A DNA stretch of 64,000 nt from Chaetoceros tenuissimus (GCA_021927905.1 BLLK01000025.1:372001-436000), one strand, 5' to 3'; positions 10,412 through 22,470 are shown, counted from the first letter of the stretch. Notes: generated by a model from the sequence alone, not told the origin. A program made the numbers and translations.

Positions 10412-11389
10412 TTATTCCATAGCACCCTCTTCTAGTACGTTAATCATACTGTAAACCTTTCCACCTTCTCCCTTTTCAATCTTTCTTGCCAAGAATTTTA
10501 CAGCATCTGCAGTACCCTCTGCGTAAACGGTTCTTCCACTTACATTATGCTTCAATTGAAATTCTACAGTTCCATCAGGACTAGTCAAAGTATAAGTATG
10601 GAAAGCATGTCCATTAATGTATTCCTCCTTTACTCCAAAATCCTTGGATTCGTCATCGTCACGAATCATTTCAATATCATCATAAGTATATTTATCATCT
10701 CCACTCAAAACTTTCAAAGAATCAACAACAGCCTTTGCAGTTCCACTAGTATCTGCTTTGGTCTTTTGATGCGATTCTCTAACATGTAGTTTATAATCTC
10801 CAAACGCAGATGGAAATTTCTTTGCCAAGTCTTCTAATCCAGCTTGAAGTGCCACAATTTGTTTTCCCATATTTGGCGCAATAACTGCAGATGCATTAGA
10901 AGATTCCATATCCTTCATGAGTTGATCACGATCTCCACCAGTAGTTCCCATAACAAAAGGGATCTTTTGCTCTGCATAGAATTTTGCATTTGAGTTGACA
11001 GCAGATGGATGGTTATAATCAATTGCAAGAACTGCATCATCTCCGAATTTCGATCTAGTTTTTTCAAGTTGAGATAGAATTTCATCATTTGCGGAAGAAG
11101 GAATGAGACGTACGTTTGCATGGTTTCCAGTTACATCATCTACTACAGTGATGGACATTGGTTCCATATCTGGTCCAGTCATTGCAAATGGGGATAGAGA
11201 AAGTCCCTTACGAAGACATGCTTCTGCTGCTGCAGTTGCCATCGGTCCTGGCATACCGTTTACCATTACTTTGATATCGGAATCAGAAGCCATTTGAAGA
11301 CAAGTTGTTTGACGAGTTTGCATGGATGGTGCAAAAGCAGCTGCTTGCTGCAATGAGAATAGAACAGTAATTGGTGCCAAGAATTTCAT
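10412..11389 (-). CDS. dapB: 4-hydroxy-tetrahydrodipicolinate reductase, plastid-targeted
   Basis: The enzyme (325 aa) reduces dihydrodipicolinate with NAD(P)H in the diaminopimelate route to lysine. The N-terminus has a signal peptide (ITVLFSLQQAAAFAPS) ending in the AAAFAP motif of diatom plastid precursors, so it is expected in the plastid stroma. The nucleotide-binding segment is VMVNGMPGPMA. The catalytic region is ESHQKTKADTSGTAKA, with the His and Lys of the plant-type enzyme. The C-terminal domain ends in a typical beta-strand and helix pattern (FQLKHNVSGRTVYAEGT). I chose the ATG at 11389 because it puts the signal peptide at the very N-terminus; an in-frame ATG eight codons upstream is possible. 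It converges on the silicon transporter and diverges from the TIM gene. Confidence 0.9.
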   Translation of the reverse strand: MKFLAPITVLFSLQQAAAFAPSMQTRQTTCLQMASDSDIKVMVNGMPGPMATAAAEACLRKGLSLSPFAMTGPDMEPMSITVVDDVTGNHANVRLIPSSANDEILSQLEKTRSKFGDDAVLAIDYNHPSAVNSNAKFYAEQKIPFVMGTTGGDRDQLMKDMESSNASAVIAPNMGKQIVALQAGLEDLAKKFPSAFGDYKLHVRESHQKTKADTSGTAKAVVDSLKVLSGDDKYTYDDIEMIRDDDESKDFGVKEEYINGHAFHTYTLTSPDGTVEFQLKHNVSGRTVYAEGTADAVKFLARKIEKGEGGKVYSMINVLEEGAME

Positions 11390-11737
11390 TTTTGATGAGA
11401 ACAGTACAATCACAAGTTAATATGATACGAAGGTCAGTCTACTTGCTTGATGAAAAGATATTCAATTCATTCATCACTTTCACTTCTTCCCTTTGTTGGA
11501 AAAGATTTGTGTGGTGGACATCAGGAGACACCACAAAACTCCGACAGTTAACTACCGTTTGACATATAAAATGGGACTTAATCCCTACCCAACAAAAAAG
11601 AACACCTCATCTAACGGAAGAGATAGGTGGTGCCGGTAGTATCTTTTTTCTTTGGATACCAATACAACCAATCATCCGAACTGTGCCTACTGTACTCATT
11701 CATTAATTTCTATTACTCCCTCTAATACTACATCAAA
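11390..11737. promoter_or_regulatory. Divergent promoter region between dapB and TIM
   Basis: These 348 bases separate the start codons of two plastid-enzyme genes that point away from each other. A TATA-like TATAAA is at 11565-11570, on the TIM side. Shared regulation is an inference from layout only. Confidence 0.4.
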
Positions 11738-13071
11738 ATGAAGCTTTCTGTTGCAACCGTATTCGCTACCCTATCTTCTGTTTCTGCATTCGCTCCTTCT
11801 TCCATGGGGATTAGATCTGCTACCCAACTTGAGGCACGTAAGCCTTTCATCTCTGGAAACTGGAAGTTGAATCCACAGTAAGTATACTTTGCATGTTTAC
11901 TTGTTGAATGAGGAGAGAGAAGAAGATTCATTTTTCTGGATGGATACTGGAGTCGAACTATGATATTGCATAATGAAATGAAGAAAGATATCACGTACCG
12001 AGAAGTACATGTGACCCTAGAATTTTACTCACCATTTTCCTTTTTTTAGAACCAAGGAAGAGGCAGTAAAGCTTGCTGCAGATATCTCAGCAACTGTAAC
12101 TGATGATTCTCCAGATTCTGATGTTGCACTTTTTGTACCATATGTATTCATCGAGGCTGCTATGGCTTCTGCTGGTGATAGCCTTATGATTGGAGCTGAG
12201 GTAAGATACCCTTATTGTGTGTTCATTTTGATTGGATATTTGGTGTGAGAGTTTGGAGAAATGTTTGTAGCTGCGTTTGTCATGAATGAATCTGTTATGA
12301 AAACAAAAGATGAAGAAGAAAAGACTCTTATTGAAATTGGAAATGTAGCATAGTTCGTTGAATGGCATCGCACACTACAAGTCATAAAAGAGACATCCAA
12401 TGAAGTAATGTTCTTCCGAAATGAGATTTGAAAAAGTCGTCATGATATTATTACCATACATATCCCAATAATTCATCAAAACTTACATTCTATTTCAACT
12501 TTTTTAGGGAGTATGCCCAGAAATTAAGGGAGCATTCACCGGAGCAGTTTCCACTGCTATGCTTGACTCTGTTGGAGTGAAGTGGGCACTCGCTGGACAC
12601 TCCGAACGTCGTGTTATCTTTGGAGAATCTGACGAATACATCAACGGACAATGTCTTAAGCTTATTGAGCAGGGAATGAATGTTATGCTTTGTATTGGAG
12701 AATCCGAGTCAGAATACAACCAAGACCTTGCTGGAGCAGTATGTGCTGTACAACTTAAGAAGGGATTGGCTGGAATCTCCAAAGAAGATATGTCCAGAGT
12801 AGCAATTGCATACGAGCCAGTTTGGGCTATTGGAACTGGAAAGGTTGCTACTCCAGAAATTGCACAGAGTGTACACGCTACATGCCGTTCAATTTTGGCA
12901 GACATGTATGATCAAGAGACTGCAGATGCAACTAGAATTCTTTATGGAGGATCTGTAACACCAGAATCTGTAGATGATTTGATGAAGCAGGAGGATATTG
13001 ATGGAGCACTTGTTGGAGGAGCTTCCCTTGACGCTGAGAAGTTTGGACGTATCATCAACTTTCAAGTTTAA
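11738..13071 (+). CDS. TPI: Triosephosphate isomerase, plastid-targeted
   Basis: The enzyme interconverts glyceraldehyde 3-phosphate and dihydroxyacetone phosphate. Three exons: 11738-11877, 12050-12200 and 12508-13071, giving 284 aa. Both introns have GTAAG donors and pyrimidine-rich TTTTTTAG acceptors, and joining them preserves the frame. The first exon codes for a signal peptide ending SVSAFAPSS, the diatom plastid-import motif. Next comes the catalytic Lys in GNWKLN. In the third exon are the catalytic His (AGHSERR), the Glu in the family signature AYEPVWAIGTGK, and the phosphate-gripping loop ILYGGSV. Length after removing the presequence fits the usual 250 aa. Diatoms also carry a mitochondrial TIM-GAPDH fusion; this copy has no GAPDH part. 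Confidence 0.93.
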
Positions 13072-13728
13072 AAACAATAATGAATGCACTTCAATAAAGT
13101 GAAATTCAGTGAATTTTGCATGTAAATTGTAATATCAAAAATGGAATAGGAAAGTTGGAACTAATTTTAAAACAATGTTTCAAACTTGCAGACGATCATG
13201 TTATGCACATTATTATGATGACCGATATCGTACATGAAAGAAAACGTTCAATTTTCCCAAGTCTCTCTTAGTTTCCATTCAATCAGATATGCTATGAAAT
13301 ATGAATATGTTCATTTGAATTTTTTACAATACAAATGTTCAGACCAAAAGTGGTTCACAATCACTATCCATTAATTCAGATAGACGCCTTGACTCACTCG
13401 AGACCTTCAAACTTCTACTCGGAAATTCCAGCAATTCACCTCCTTCACGATCATCACGAGGATTACAGCCTCAACCAGGAACTAGAATGTCGCGATGAGG
13501 TATGATTATTTGCATGTTGGTAGAAGACAAGGAGAAAAGAAACTTTCTGTTCATATCTATTTTATTTGTATGTAAGTTCATTTAGTAATTACGCAAGTTC
13601 ACTTTCATAATGATTGCATAATGAACATCACGCCAATACTCTTTCCTCAAAATGATTGATATTGAAAAATCAAACTTTACAGATAATTCACGTACACGCT
13701 TTCTACTTGGATCTTATGGGTACCGTCA
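13072..13728. other. Intergenic region between convergent genes
   Basis: AT-rich stretch that must hold the 3' ends of the TIM transcript and of the minus-strand hydrolase. I see no gene or repeat. Confidence 0.5.
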
Positions 13729-14672
13729 TTACGATACTTCTGTAGTTAAGGGGGGCTCTGGTTGGCTCTCTAACATACTCTTTTCCTCTTGTGTACATCC
13801 CTTTGATTTCGAGGTTGGTAATATTCGGGTAAAAGAGTTTTTCCTCTTGTATTTTGGAAGATATTGATTCATGTATTTGTTCACATGCTCAACTAGAGGA
13901 TCATAGTTGTAGTCTAAGTCATTGTGCCCTCTACCTTCTACCCACAAAGGCGATGCCTTTATTTCACTTTCTAGCAATTCATAAAGCTCTTTTCCATGCG
14001 AGGCTGGAATAGTTTTATCATTAGTTCCATGCATAATCAATGTCGGGCATCTGTGTAGAAGTAAATGAGTTAATACATTGAAATCCTGTCAACGAAATGA
14101 AAGCTAGTACATGATATAACTTACGTAATAGATGAAATGCGATCTGCATTAGGAAACTTGTCACCTACAACTGTGCAACTCATATCCATGACAATTCTGA
14201 ACACCGATTTGAACGGTGATTCCAAGATAAGCCCACCTACTTGCGTTCCTGCTAATGATAACTTTGAAGCCAAGTAAGTGGCTGGTCCACTTCCTACGCT
14301 TCTCCCCCATATTACAATTTGCTTAGGATCGAGTTTCCTATAGTTTATCAAATGGTCATATGCTGCCTCAACTGACGCATAACAGTTTTCTTCACTAGGG
14401 ATGCCTTCGCTTTCCCCATATCCTATATAATCATAAGCTAATATATTTACATTGCACTTCCTAGATAAACACTTCAACCATCCAAACATAAGACCCAAAT
14501 CTTCAGCGTTCGCATGTGAGTAAAGCACGGTTATTTGTGCTCCAGCTCTTTTGAAATAACATGCTGGAATCTTTATTTCTTTCGTCGTTGGTATGAAGAA
14601 ACGATAAGAAGGATGCAGGGGAGTAGCAGGCTTTGGAGGCCTAAATAGTATTGAATCAACACTGTTCCCCAT
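13729..14672 (-). CDS. Alpha/beta hydrolase, ABHD17 (FAM108)-like
   Basis: A serine hydrolase of 289 aa, two exons: 14125-14672 and 13729-14050. The intron has donor GTAAGT and acceptor CACAG and splits a Thr codon. Motifs in order: the oxyanion region YSHANAEDLG near residue 51, the nucleophile elbow GRSVGSGP with Ser125, the acid HGTND with Asp194, and the base GRGHND with His225. The family in animals removes palmitate from membrane proteins, and the layout (about 290 aa, strictly conserved HANAEDLG) matches it well. The animal N-terminal Cys cluster for membrane anchoring is not seen; the N-terminus instead begins MGNSVDS, which only resembles a myristoylation site. A role in protein depalmitoylation is inferred from family. 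Confidence 0.85.
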
Positions 14673-15157
14673 CTTCCTTTTTATGCGTTAGAATGATGAT
14701 TGTGTCAAAGGGATAGAGAACACTAAGTAAACACATGGAGAGGAATGATGAGAAGAGAGGAGAAGCTGTCCAGAAAAATTGCGCGTTAAATATGAACAGC
14801 CAAAGAAAGCATTCTTTTGGTAATTTTAGTAGTAAAATGACATTTTGACACCATTCAGCGAGACCGTTGAGTTCCAATATTTATTTTTAGCCCTTTTCTG
14901 GGATTGAAACTGCCGGGTTCGAGGTATCTTTTAAAAATTTCAATTTACACATTTTACGCATATATAAAAAAACTGGACGAAAAAAGAGGTCTTTCTATGT
15001 TTCATCTACAAAGCATGGGTTTATATTTCATAATGAAAAGATTACTACAAAACAGAAAAGCTACGATTTATTTAATTGGCTTCATTATCCATCTATTTAA
15101 AGCCCTACTTTTAATGTCCTATTACTACTACTTCTACCTTTGTCGTTAATATCAACT
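14673..15157. other. Intergenic region, no feature seen
   Basis: It contains the upstream region of the hydrolase gene and the 3' flank of the coiled-coil gene. Short open frames here look random. Confidence 0.5.
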
Positions 15158-17578
15158 TTACCACATTTTCAATCTGAAACTTCTAGACTTCTTTTTTTCC
15201 TTGGATGTTTCTATGGAATCAGAACGGACAACTGTCTCTGCCTCCTCCTTTTCGACAACTGGCTTATCGACTACAGTGCTTTTCTGAGATTTCAAACCTT
15301 GTGTAATTTTGTACACTTTCTTCGTTTTTCTCCTTTGAATTGTTCTAGTTGGAGTAAACATTGGTGATGGCGCAATCTTCTCAGGTGTAACTACAGCTCC
15401 TGAGATTGGGTGTAATGCTCGACTGGATGTGTTGCGTACTCTATCAGTTTCATCGGCACTTGGATTGCTTTCCTTTGTATCTTTTGAAGTTTTGCTATTT
15501 GTTTTACTATTCAAACTCTTCTCTGATGTATCTTTCGTGCTCTTCTCTGATACATCTTTTGGAATTCCACTTACTCCTGTGAACTCGTCAGTGGAATTGT
15601 CATTGGATATATCTTTTTCAATCGCCCCACCAGTAGTAGATGGCCGTGGACCAAGCTCAGATGACAGAGGATATTGCCATCCAATAGCGGATCCTGCAGT
15701 TCTTGTCCGTTTCAAAGTAAGCGGATCATCATTCATATTATCAAGTTCTTTAGAGTAAGATTTTGATTCCTCCTTTACATCACTCTTTGGAGAATCTGCT
15801 TGAACCTCTTTTTTCTCACTGCTTTTACTTACTCTACTAGAAGCAGAAGAAGAAATACCTCTTGGCAGCGCTGGGCGCATGCCACTGCTACTACTACTCT
15901 TTTTGGAAACTACAGACTTGACCTCCGACTTGTCCTCACTTGGGTTGGTATTTACTGATCGACTTCCAAAAGATGGAATTAGGTTTGTTTGAAAAGATCT
16001 GGTCTTCAAAATTCCAATTGGCTTATCATTGCTCTTTTGGGTAAGATTGGTTGTGCTACGTTTCAGCATAGTAGGTTTGTCTGGAATATAGTAGCACATT
16101 GCTTTATCATCATTGGATGGCTTCGCAAGAATGGTTTCTGGTTGCTGTGAGGATTTTGACTCTGCCACACTTGCTGAAGCTTTTGACTCTGCTACACTTT
16201 CTGTTGCGTTTTCCTCCTCTTTTTGAGCTTCAGTCATGCTTGATAATGAAATCACATCATCTGCAATTGTATCCTTTGCATCATTCAATGGTTTAGTTGC
16301 CTCCTCTTCCTTCTGAGACTTGGTTTCAGTAGAAAGGTCTTGTTTCTCAGGAGTAGTTGGAGCAGCGATTACTTCCTTCACATCTTCCTTCTTTGGAGCA
16401 GCACTCTCACTCTTTTTCTTGGTAGGAGGAGTGCCAGTAGGAGGAAGTTTGTTGCGATTTCTTTTAAATCCGAAAAAGCTGGAATTCTGTATTCTGCCAT
16501 GTGCAGTACTTGACCTCTTGAGATTCACAGCACCTTGATCCAACGCTTGATCGGAGTCAATACCAGACGACTCTTCCTCTTGCTTTTCTTTATCTGGGGT
16601 AGTAGGGGTTAATTCCACCTCTACGGATTCATCCTCGCTCACAGAAACACTATCAGCAACTGCCAAAGGCTCAACCGAAGCAGATGTAGTCTTTCCGATG
16701 GTATCGAGCTCAGGTTTCTTTAATTCTTTATCTTGTGACTTCACTGGGACAAAGGAATCCATACGCATATTTCTCAAGCCACTCTCTTTTGTGGTCACAC
16801 TGGAATCTTTACTCGCTGTTTTACGCACTGAAGAGGATACTCCAGATCCTTCTCTTTCATCCACAAGGTATTTTCTACTTTCAACAATTTCATTCTCACG
16901 AATTTCATCAATGGCACCTAGATTGATATTTTCTTCATATGCAATCAATTTCAATTCTTGAAGGTATTCATCACTCTTGGTCATTTGCTTCTCATTCTCT
17001 TCACGAGAAGAAGTTACAGCATACAATTTCGACTCTGATTCCGCAATCTTTTCCTCGAGCATATTACGTGTTGGCAACTTATCATGTCTCCTCAACTTTT
17101 GTTCTTGTAGATTAACATTCAGCTCTCTCTGCTTCTCAGTATTGATGCGATGTTTGTGAACAAGTGATCCGAGTACTTCATTTTCTCTGATTCCATTCAT
17201 ACGTTTCATTTCAATTTTGTATCTTCTAGAAGATTCAATCTTTTGCAAAGTCTGAATCACACTGTTCAATTCTTTCTTGATGACTGCAGTTTTACGATCG
17301 TTGATGGCAATACTACTGTTTACCTTTTCGAGCTGTTCTTCGTCTCTATGAATGATTTTACGGATAGCTGCTTGTTGTTCTGCATACTTTGTATCGTTAC
17401 TATGCAACACTTCATTTTGCTTCTTGACTTCTTTGAGTGTTTCTGCGATTTCTAGTTCTCTCATCGGTCCATTTGCATCAGAGGGATCACTTTGAAATGA
17501 AATAGCAGAGACTGTAGATGGTTGGCGCTTGGCCATCACCAATGGAATTGGTTTCACTTCCAAAAGATCCATACTCAT
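15158..17578 (-). CDS. Coiled-coil and low-complexity protein of unknown function
   Basis: A single-exon frame of 806 aa starting at MSMDLLEVKP. Residues about 40-240 are rich in Glu, Lys, Gln and Leu and look like one or more coiled coils (for example ELEIAETLKEVKKQNEVL). The remaining 560 residues are disordered, rich in Ser, Lys, Glu and Pro, with many SP/TP sites and short basic patches; the C-terminus is basic (EKKKSRSFRLKMW). No enzymatic domain is recognised. There is no signal peptide or membrane segment, so a cytoplasmic or nuclear scaffold role is possible, but this is a guess from composition. Confidence 0.75.
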   Translation of the reverse strand: MSMDLLEVKPIPLVMAKRQPSTVSAISFQSDPSDANGPMRELEIAETLKEVKKQNEVLHSNDTKYAEQQAAIRKIIHRDEEQLEKVNSSIAINDRKTAVIKKELNSVIQTLQKIESSRRYKIEMKRMNGIRENEVLGSLVHKHRINTEKQRELNVNLQEQKLRRHDKLPTRNMLEEKIAESESKLYAVTSSREENEKQMTKSDEYLQELKLIAYEENINLGAIDEIRENEIVESRKYLVDEREGSGVSSSVRKTASKDSSVTTKESGLRNMRMDSFVPVKSQDKELKKPELDTIGKTTSASVEPLAVADSVSVSEDESVEVELTPTTPDKEKQEEESSGIDSDQALDQGAVNLKRSSTAHGRIQNSSFFGFKRNRNKLPPTGTPPTKKKSESAAPKKEDVKEVIAAPTTPEKQDLSTETKSQKEEEATKPLNDAKDTIADDVISLSSMTEAQKEEENATESVAESKASASVAESKSSQQPETILAKPSNDDKAMCYYIPDKPTMLKRSTTNLTQKSNDKPIGILKTRSFQTNLIPSFGSRSVNTNPSEDKSEVKSVVSKKSSSSSGMRPALPRGISSSASSRVSKSSEKKEVQADSPKSDVKEESKSYSKELDNMNDDPLTLKRTRTAGSAIGWQYPLSSELGPRPSTTGGAIEKDISNDNSTDEFTGVSGIPKDVSEKSTKDTSEKSLNSKTNSKTSKDTKESNPSADETDRVRNTSSRALHPISGAVVTPEKIAPSPMFTPTRTIQRRKTKKVYKITQGLKSQKSTVVDKPVVEKEEAETVVRSDSIETSKEKKKSRSFRLKMW

Positions 17579-18114
17579 TTTGGAAGAAGGGATTGGTATT
17601 ATGAAAAGTGATTACTTCTCTTGTATATATCAGATGTGTTCTTTGAAGAAAAGATTCAAACAATAGCATGCAAGTTCGCAACTCATGCACTAATTTTCAT
17701 GTACAAGGATAACGGGTCTGTTGATTGTCTCACAATCACTCAGCTCTTGTACAAAAGTAATGTAATCTCATTGATCATCACAGAATTGTTTCTTTGCTTC
17801 AAAATGAAATTTTTCATTCAACGCTGGGACAAACATATTGCTATTGAAAACAAGACATCAAAAGACTATCATTGTACTAAAATAGTAAATTGATATTAAT
17901 TCACTAGGAAATATTAATATACAGGTTATTAGTCCTCAAGATTCTAGCGAATGAGAAGCCCAAATCTTGCGCATCACCGATGTTGATGGCACTTTTCGCT
18001 TTTGCTGCTGTTGGAACAAACATCAAACTCCGATCTTTTTACATATATCTTGAGTTTATAAAAAAACTGTCAAACAATAAAGATACAAAAAACCTAACAA
18101 AATAATTTTACAGC
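17579..18114. other. Divergent intergenic region
   Basis: It lies between the starts of the coiled-coil gene (minus) and the succinyl-CoA ligase gene (plus). Promoters for both are expected here. No clear motif was identified. Confidence 0.5.
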
Positions 18115-19673
18115 ATGTTTTCCAAAGCAGCATCGACCCTTTTACGCAATCAGACAACTCGTTCCAAGATTCTCAAGCCAACAGCAGGAGCGATTGGTGC
18201 AATTCGGAATCTTAACGTTCACGAACATGTATCCATGGAACTATTTACAGAGAACGGCATTGCTACCCCAGCTGGTGCAGTGGCATTCACTCCTGATGAA
18301 GCTGAAGCAGCTTACAAGTCTCTTGGATCTCGTAAGTCTTTGAAAATGTTGAACACAAGATGTGTATCTTGCTTGACACATCTTACAGTATTTATTCATC
18401 ACCCTTCGCACGAACTCACTCTTTTTTTACACTTTTTCAACACAGCGGACGAACTTGTAATCAAAGCACAAGTACTCTCGGGAGGACGTGGACTTGGAAC
18501 ATTTAAAAATGGCTTCAAAGGAGGGGTACACATGATTTCCTCCCCGGAACAAGCAAAAGAATACGCATCGCAAATGCTAGGACAAGAACTCGTCACCAAG
18601 CAAAACCCAAAAGGAATCCTCTGTAACAGAGTTTATCTCATGGAAAAAATGAATATTCAGAATGAAATGTATCTCAGTCTTTTGATGGATCGTGCCAGTG
18701 GTGGACCGGTCATGGTTGGTTCTCCAGCGGGAGGAACAAGTATCGAAGATGTCGCGGCTGAATCTCCCGAATTGATTTTCAAAGAGCCGATTGATATCAT
18801 GGATGGATTGACGGATGAAGCGAAATTGCGCATGGCTTCTAATCTTGGTCTAGAGGAAGGATCGGAAGCACATTCCAAGGCTGTAGAATTGATGGGGAAC
18901 TTGTATGATATGTTTTTGAAATGTGATTGTACACAGGTTGAAATTAATCCTTTGGCCAAGACTAATGATGGAAAGATTGTAGTTTGTGATGCAAAGGTTA
19001 ACTTTGATGATAATGCGGAGTTTAGAAATAAGGATATTCATGCAAAGAGGGATACTACACAGGAAGATCCTAGAGAAGTCAATGCTAGTCAGTATGATTT
19101 GAATTACATTGGACTTGATGGATCTATTGGTTGTATGGTCAATGGAGCCGGACTTGCAATGTCTACCATGGACATCATTCAATTGAAGGGAGGTTCTCCA
19201 GCAAACTTTTTAGATGTTGGAGGCGGTGCTACTGAGGTAAGTTGTTAGTAGAGGAGGCGCGACGGGAAAAAAGAAATGATATCCAGGCATGGAAAATAGT
19301 GGACCGACGGAAAATAGTGGACCGGGGATCTCTAGAGTTTATGACTTGCGCACCCAAATAGCTCTTTACTAACCGAATCCTTTTCATTTCATAGGAACAA
19401 GTAACCAAGGCATTTGAGATCCTGAACGCAGATGAAAACGTAAAGGCTATCCTTGTGAATATCTTTGGAGGTATCATGAAATGTGACATTATTGCTGGAG
19501 GTATCATTGCAGCTGCGAAAAAGATTAGCCTTGACAAGCCATTGGTTGTCAGATTGGAAGGTACCAATGTTGCAAAGGGACAACAATTGATCGCTGATAG
19601 TGGTATTGAAGTTGTTCTTGCAGATGATTTGGATGATGCAGCTGAAAAGGCTGTTGCTTTGGTGGGTATTTAA
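18115..19673 (+). CDS. Succinyl-CoA ligase beta subunit, mitochondrial
   Basis: The beta subunit (428 aa) binds nucleotide and CoA-side elements of the TCA-cycle enzyme that converts succinyl-CoA to succinate with ADP or GDP phosphorylation. Exons: 18115-18331, 18446-19236 and 19395-19673; all introns have GTAAG donors and AG acceptors and preserve the frame. The N-terminus ([20 protein letters not shown]) is basic, Ser/Thr-rich and lacks acids, as in a mitochondrial presequence. The ATP-grasp region includes [12 protein letters not shown] and the metal-binding [10 protein letters not shown]. The ligase part has LDVGGGATE spliced directly to EQVTKAF, then [10 protein letters not shown] and RLEGTNV. 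The second intron contains a small direct repeat of ACGGAAAATAGTGGACC-like sequence. ATP versus GTP specificity cannot be decided here. Confidence 0.92.
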
Positions 19674-20033
19674 AAGTCAAATGAAAACTGTATAAAAGCA
19701 TGCAAGAATAGCTTGATGCAAGTATGGACTTTTATGAAGAGCATCAAAATAATTGGAAATTCAAAAGTATTGTGGAAATAAAGATAATGTAATAGACCCT
19801 TACACAAAAACTGTTCTATCCATGTTTATACATTCGGTCATTTGTCACATTGAATAACTCCGAAAGTTCGAAAATTGTCCCAAGCACAAAAAAAAATCAT
19901 CTTCTTATTTATTGGATAATAGAGATAGATTGGAGAGCATACTAGCATAGCTCTTAAAAACAAAATAAATTGTACCCACAGGCGCTATCCATTTGAAAAA
20001 ACAATTCTTTGTGATCTAAATCTAATACTGAAC
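19674..20033. other. Intergenic region, no feature seen
   Basis: AT-rich stretch of 360 bases between two plus-strand genes. I see no gene, repeat or RNA in it. Confidence 0.5.
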
Positions 20034-22470
20034 ATGTTTGGAGCATATGATAGTAACGACAGGGCTAAACCTGGCAGATGCGAAGATACGGAAGCGCAAA
20101 AATCGTATGGAAGTACTTCCATTCAAGAGGTATCTGTGGTTGCGACTAGGCACATGAGCAAAATTGATATGAAAAAGAAAAAGAGATCTCGCCTACATAT
20201 CTTTTATTCCTTCGCTCCCATGGCCATCATATGCATGTCGAAAAAGCAGACACTCATGATAATCATAGCTTTGTCTACCTTAGGATTCGTCGCTTTTACA
20301 AATATCGAGTCAGTCTATTATAATTGGTCCAATGAAGATTTAGCAAAGAAAAAAGTGGACACCACCCGATCGAGATTTTTGCAACATATTCCATACACGA
20401 AACATTCATCTTATTATACCTCTACCTATTCAAAAGATGTGCTGAAATTCGTACAAGAGAATTATCCCGATATGGACAGTGATGAAGAGAAAAGGAAAAA
20501 GAAGTTTGCAATTTTGAGACCATTTTGTGCATTTGATTCAGGGTATTTTCCAACGACTTTCGATGTTTGGGATGAGTTTCCTCCTTGTGACTTGCATTCC
20601 GATGAGATTGATGAAATGGTGTCAGTTGATTTGTTTCTCTCATTCAGTGGAACTTATTCCGACAATGAGGAAGGAGCTGTAAGATCTGTGGATAAGATCA
20701 TTCAGCATTTTTATAATGGAGAAAATCTATGGTCCAAGTGTTTTCAAAATGTATATGCTGTTGAAACTAACATAGGGGCAGACAAAGACACTTTTATCCC
20801 GCCCATGCAAGAGTACCTTGCCGATTGGATCAATGGACCAAATCGTCAATTTGAGAGAGGTTTTAGACTCATTCAAAGCGGCAAATGGGGTGAATATGAG
20901 ACCTTTTATTTGATGGAGGGGGATAGTATTCCAGTCCGAGCAAATTGGCTACCTGCTTTAATAGATGACCTAGAGGAAAAACGTCCATTTGCGATACTTG
21001 GGAGGTAAGCACGTCACTCTCGATAATTTCTTCGCTTATCAACAAGAATGATCTATTAACTGACTTCTAAATGCAATGTCTCTATACAGCAACTTCGAAA
21101 TCTCAACGCCAAAATGGGGAGACTTTAACAAAGACTACAAAAGTACAGATCAGATTGAACCATTCAAAAAGTATAAAGCGCATGGAAATGTTGTCTACAA
21201 TACTTCCCATCCTCTATTGGATGCGCTTGTTGGACATTTAGAAGTTGAGGCACATAGTCCCTACAATTCTGTACCATTTTTTATTCGTCTTATTCAACTC
21301 TTGAGAGAAGGAAAGTATGGAGAGGTAGCCGAGGTACCGCCAGCAATTCTACTAGATAACGAAGGAAAGAATATAACTCTTTCGAATAATACAGCCATGC
21401 TACGCCGTTGGGTGCACACCTTTTCTCCTGAGACGACAGATGAACCACTAGAACCCTTCAAACAAACCAGCGTATTGGCCGAATATAATACACAAAACAC
21501 CTCTCCTGAGATACTGGGTAATGAATATATTTATCATCCACTCAAAATGTACAATTCTTGGAAGACTCATCGACAGAATATTTCCCTTGTTATATCAAAT
21601 ACAAACTCTACTCGAACTCAAGAAATTCTTTCAGACCTTGATAGACTTCAACATCCATTTACAGACATCATAGTAAGGGGAAATGAAAGAGATCTAGAGA
21701 ATTTCAAGATGTCTGATCAAGGTATAAAGCATGCTCAGCCGATACAGTTTCAGGTGAGATACTTAGATCACTACATCCCCAGTACGGGAAAGGGGATTAG
21801 GGATATGAATATGGATCCACATCTGATGGACATATGTGACGTAAAGATAGAAAATTCTGCCAACTGGTTTATGATAATGGACTCTAGTCACAACATCAGG
21901 GAAAACGCTGATGTATTGATGGCAAATGCCACATCATTTATTCGTAACAAGAAGAAAAGATCATTTTGGCAAAGCATTTTTGGAACGAAGGCAAACCACA
22001 ATCACTGGTACGAAATGCAAGAATGTCAAATTCAGAATTATTGGAAGTCAATTGTACCCTTCACTCCAGCATATAGGGAGTGTTTCATGAACTACGATTG
22101 CAACCTCAGACTGGAGTTAGGAATGAGATTTCACAAAGATTGGGCAAAAGTGTTTTACGAATGGGATGTTCCATTTCATGTAGAATCTCGCAATGAATTT
22201 TGCAAAGAGTGGAGGTACATGTATATAGATTCTTGGGAAGCTGATTTTTATCAACGTCAACAGAACTTGAAGGTAAAGCGTCTTGAAAATTTTTTGTCCA
22301 CACAAGGAATAGAGGCGACCAAAGCTCTTGATTTTTTTGGACCACGTGGACCAACTGCAACAGAATACATGGCTTATTTAGCGAGGGAACGAAAAGATAA
22401 GATTTACAAGATGACGGACTTGACTCTCTACATGCATACTTCACCATTTGTAAAAGCAAGGAGTGATTAA
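20034..22470 (+). CDS. Type II membrane protein, glycosyltransferase-like
   Basis: Two exons, 20034-21004 and 21090-22470, give 783 aa. The intron has donor GTAAGC and acceptor TACAG, and the join reads AILGSNFEI. A short basic cytoplasmic tail precedes one membrane span near residues 73-95 (TLMIIIALSTLGFVAF), so the bulk would face the Golgi or ER lumen. The segment FYLMEGDSIPVRANWL followed by LGSNFEI and HGNVVYN resembles the acidic metal-binding motif region of GT-A glycosyltransferases, which supports but does not prove that function. Many NxS/T sites fit a lumenal location. Donor and acceptor sugars are unknown. Confidence 0.6.

Noticed and set aside
12087-12400. Minus-strand frames inside the TIM gene
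   Set aside because: They lie over an exon and intron of the well-supported TIM gene and resemble nothing.
14895-14935. GGGTTCGAGG resembling a tRNA T-loop
   Set aside because: The flanking bases do not form the T stem, and no acceptor, D or anticodon arms fit.
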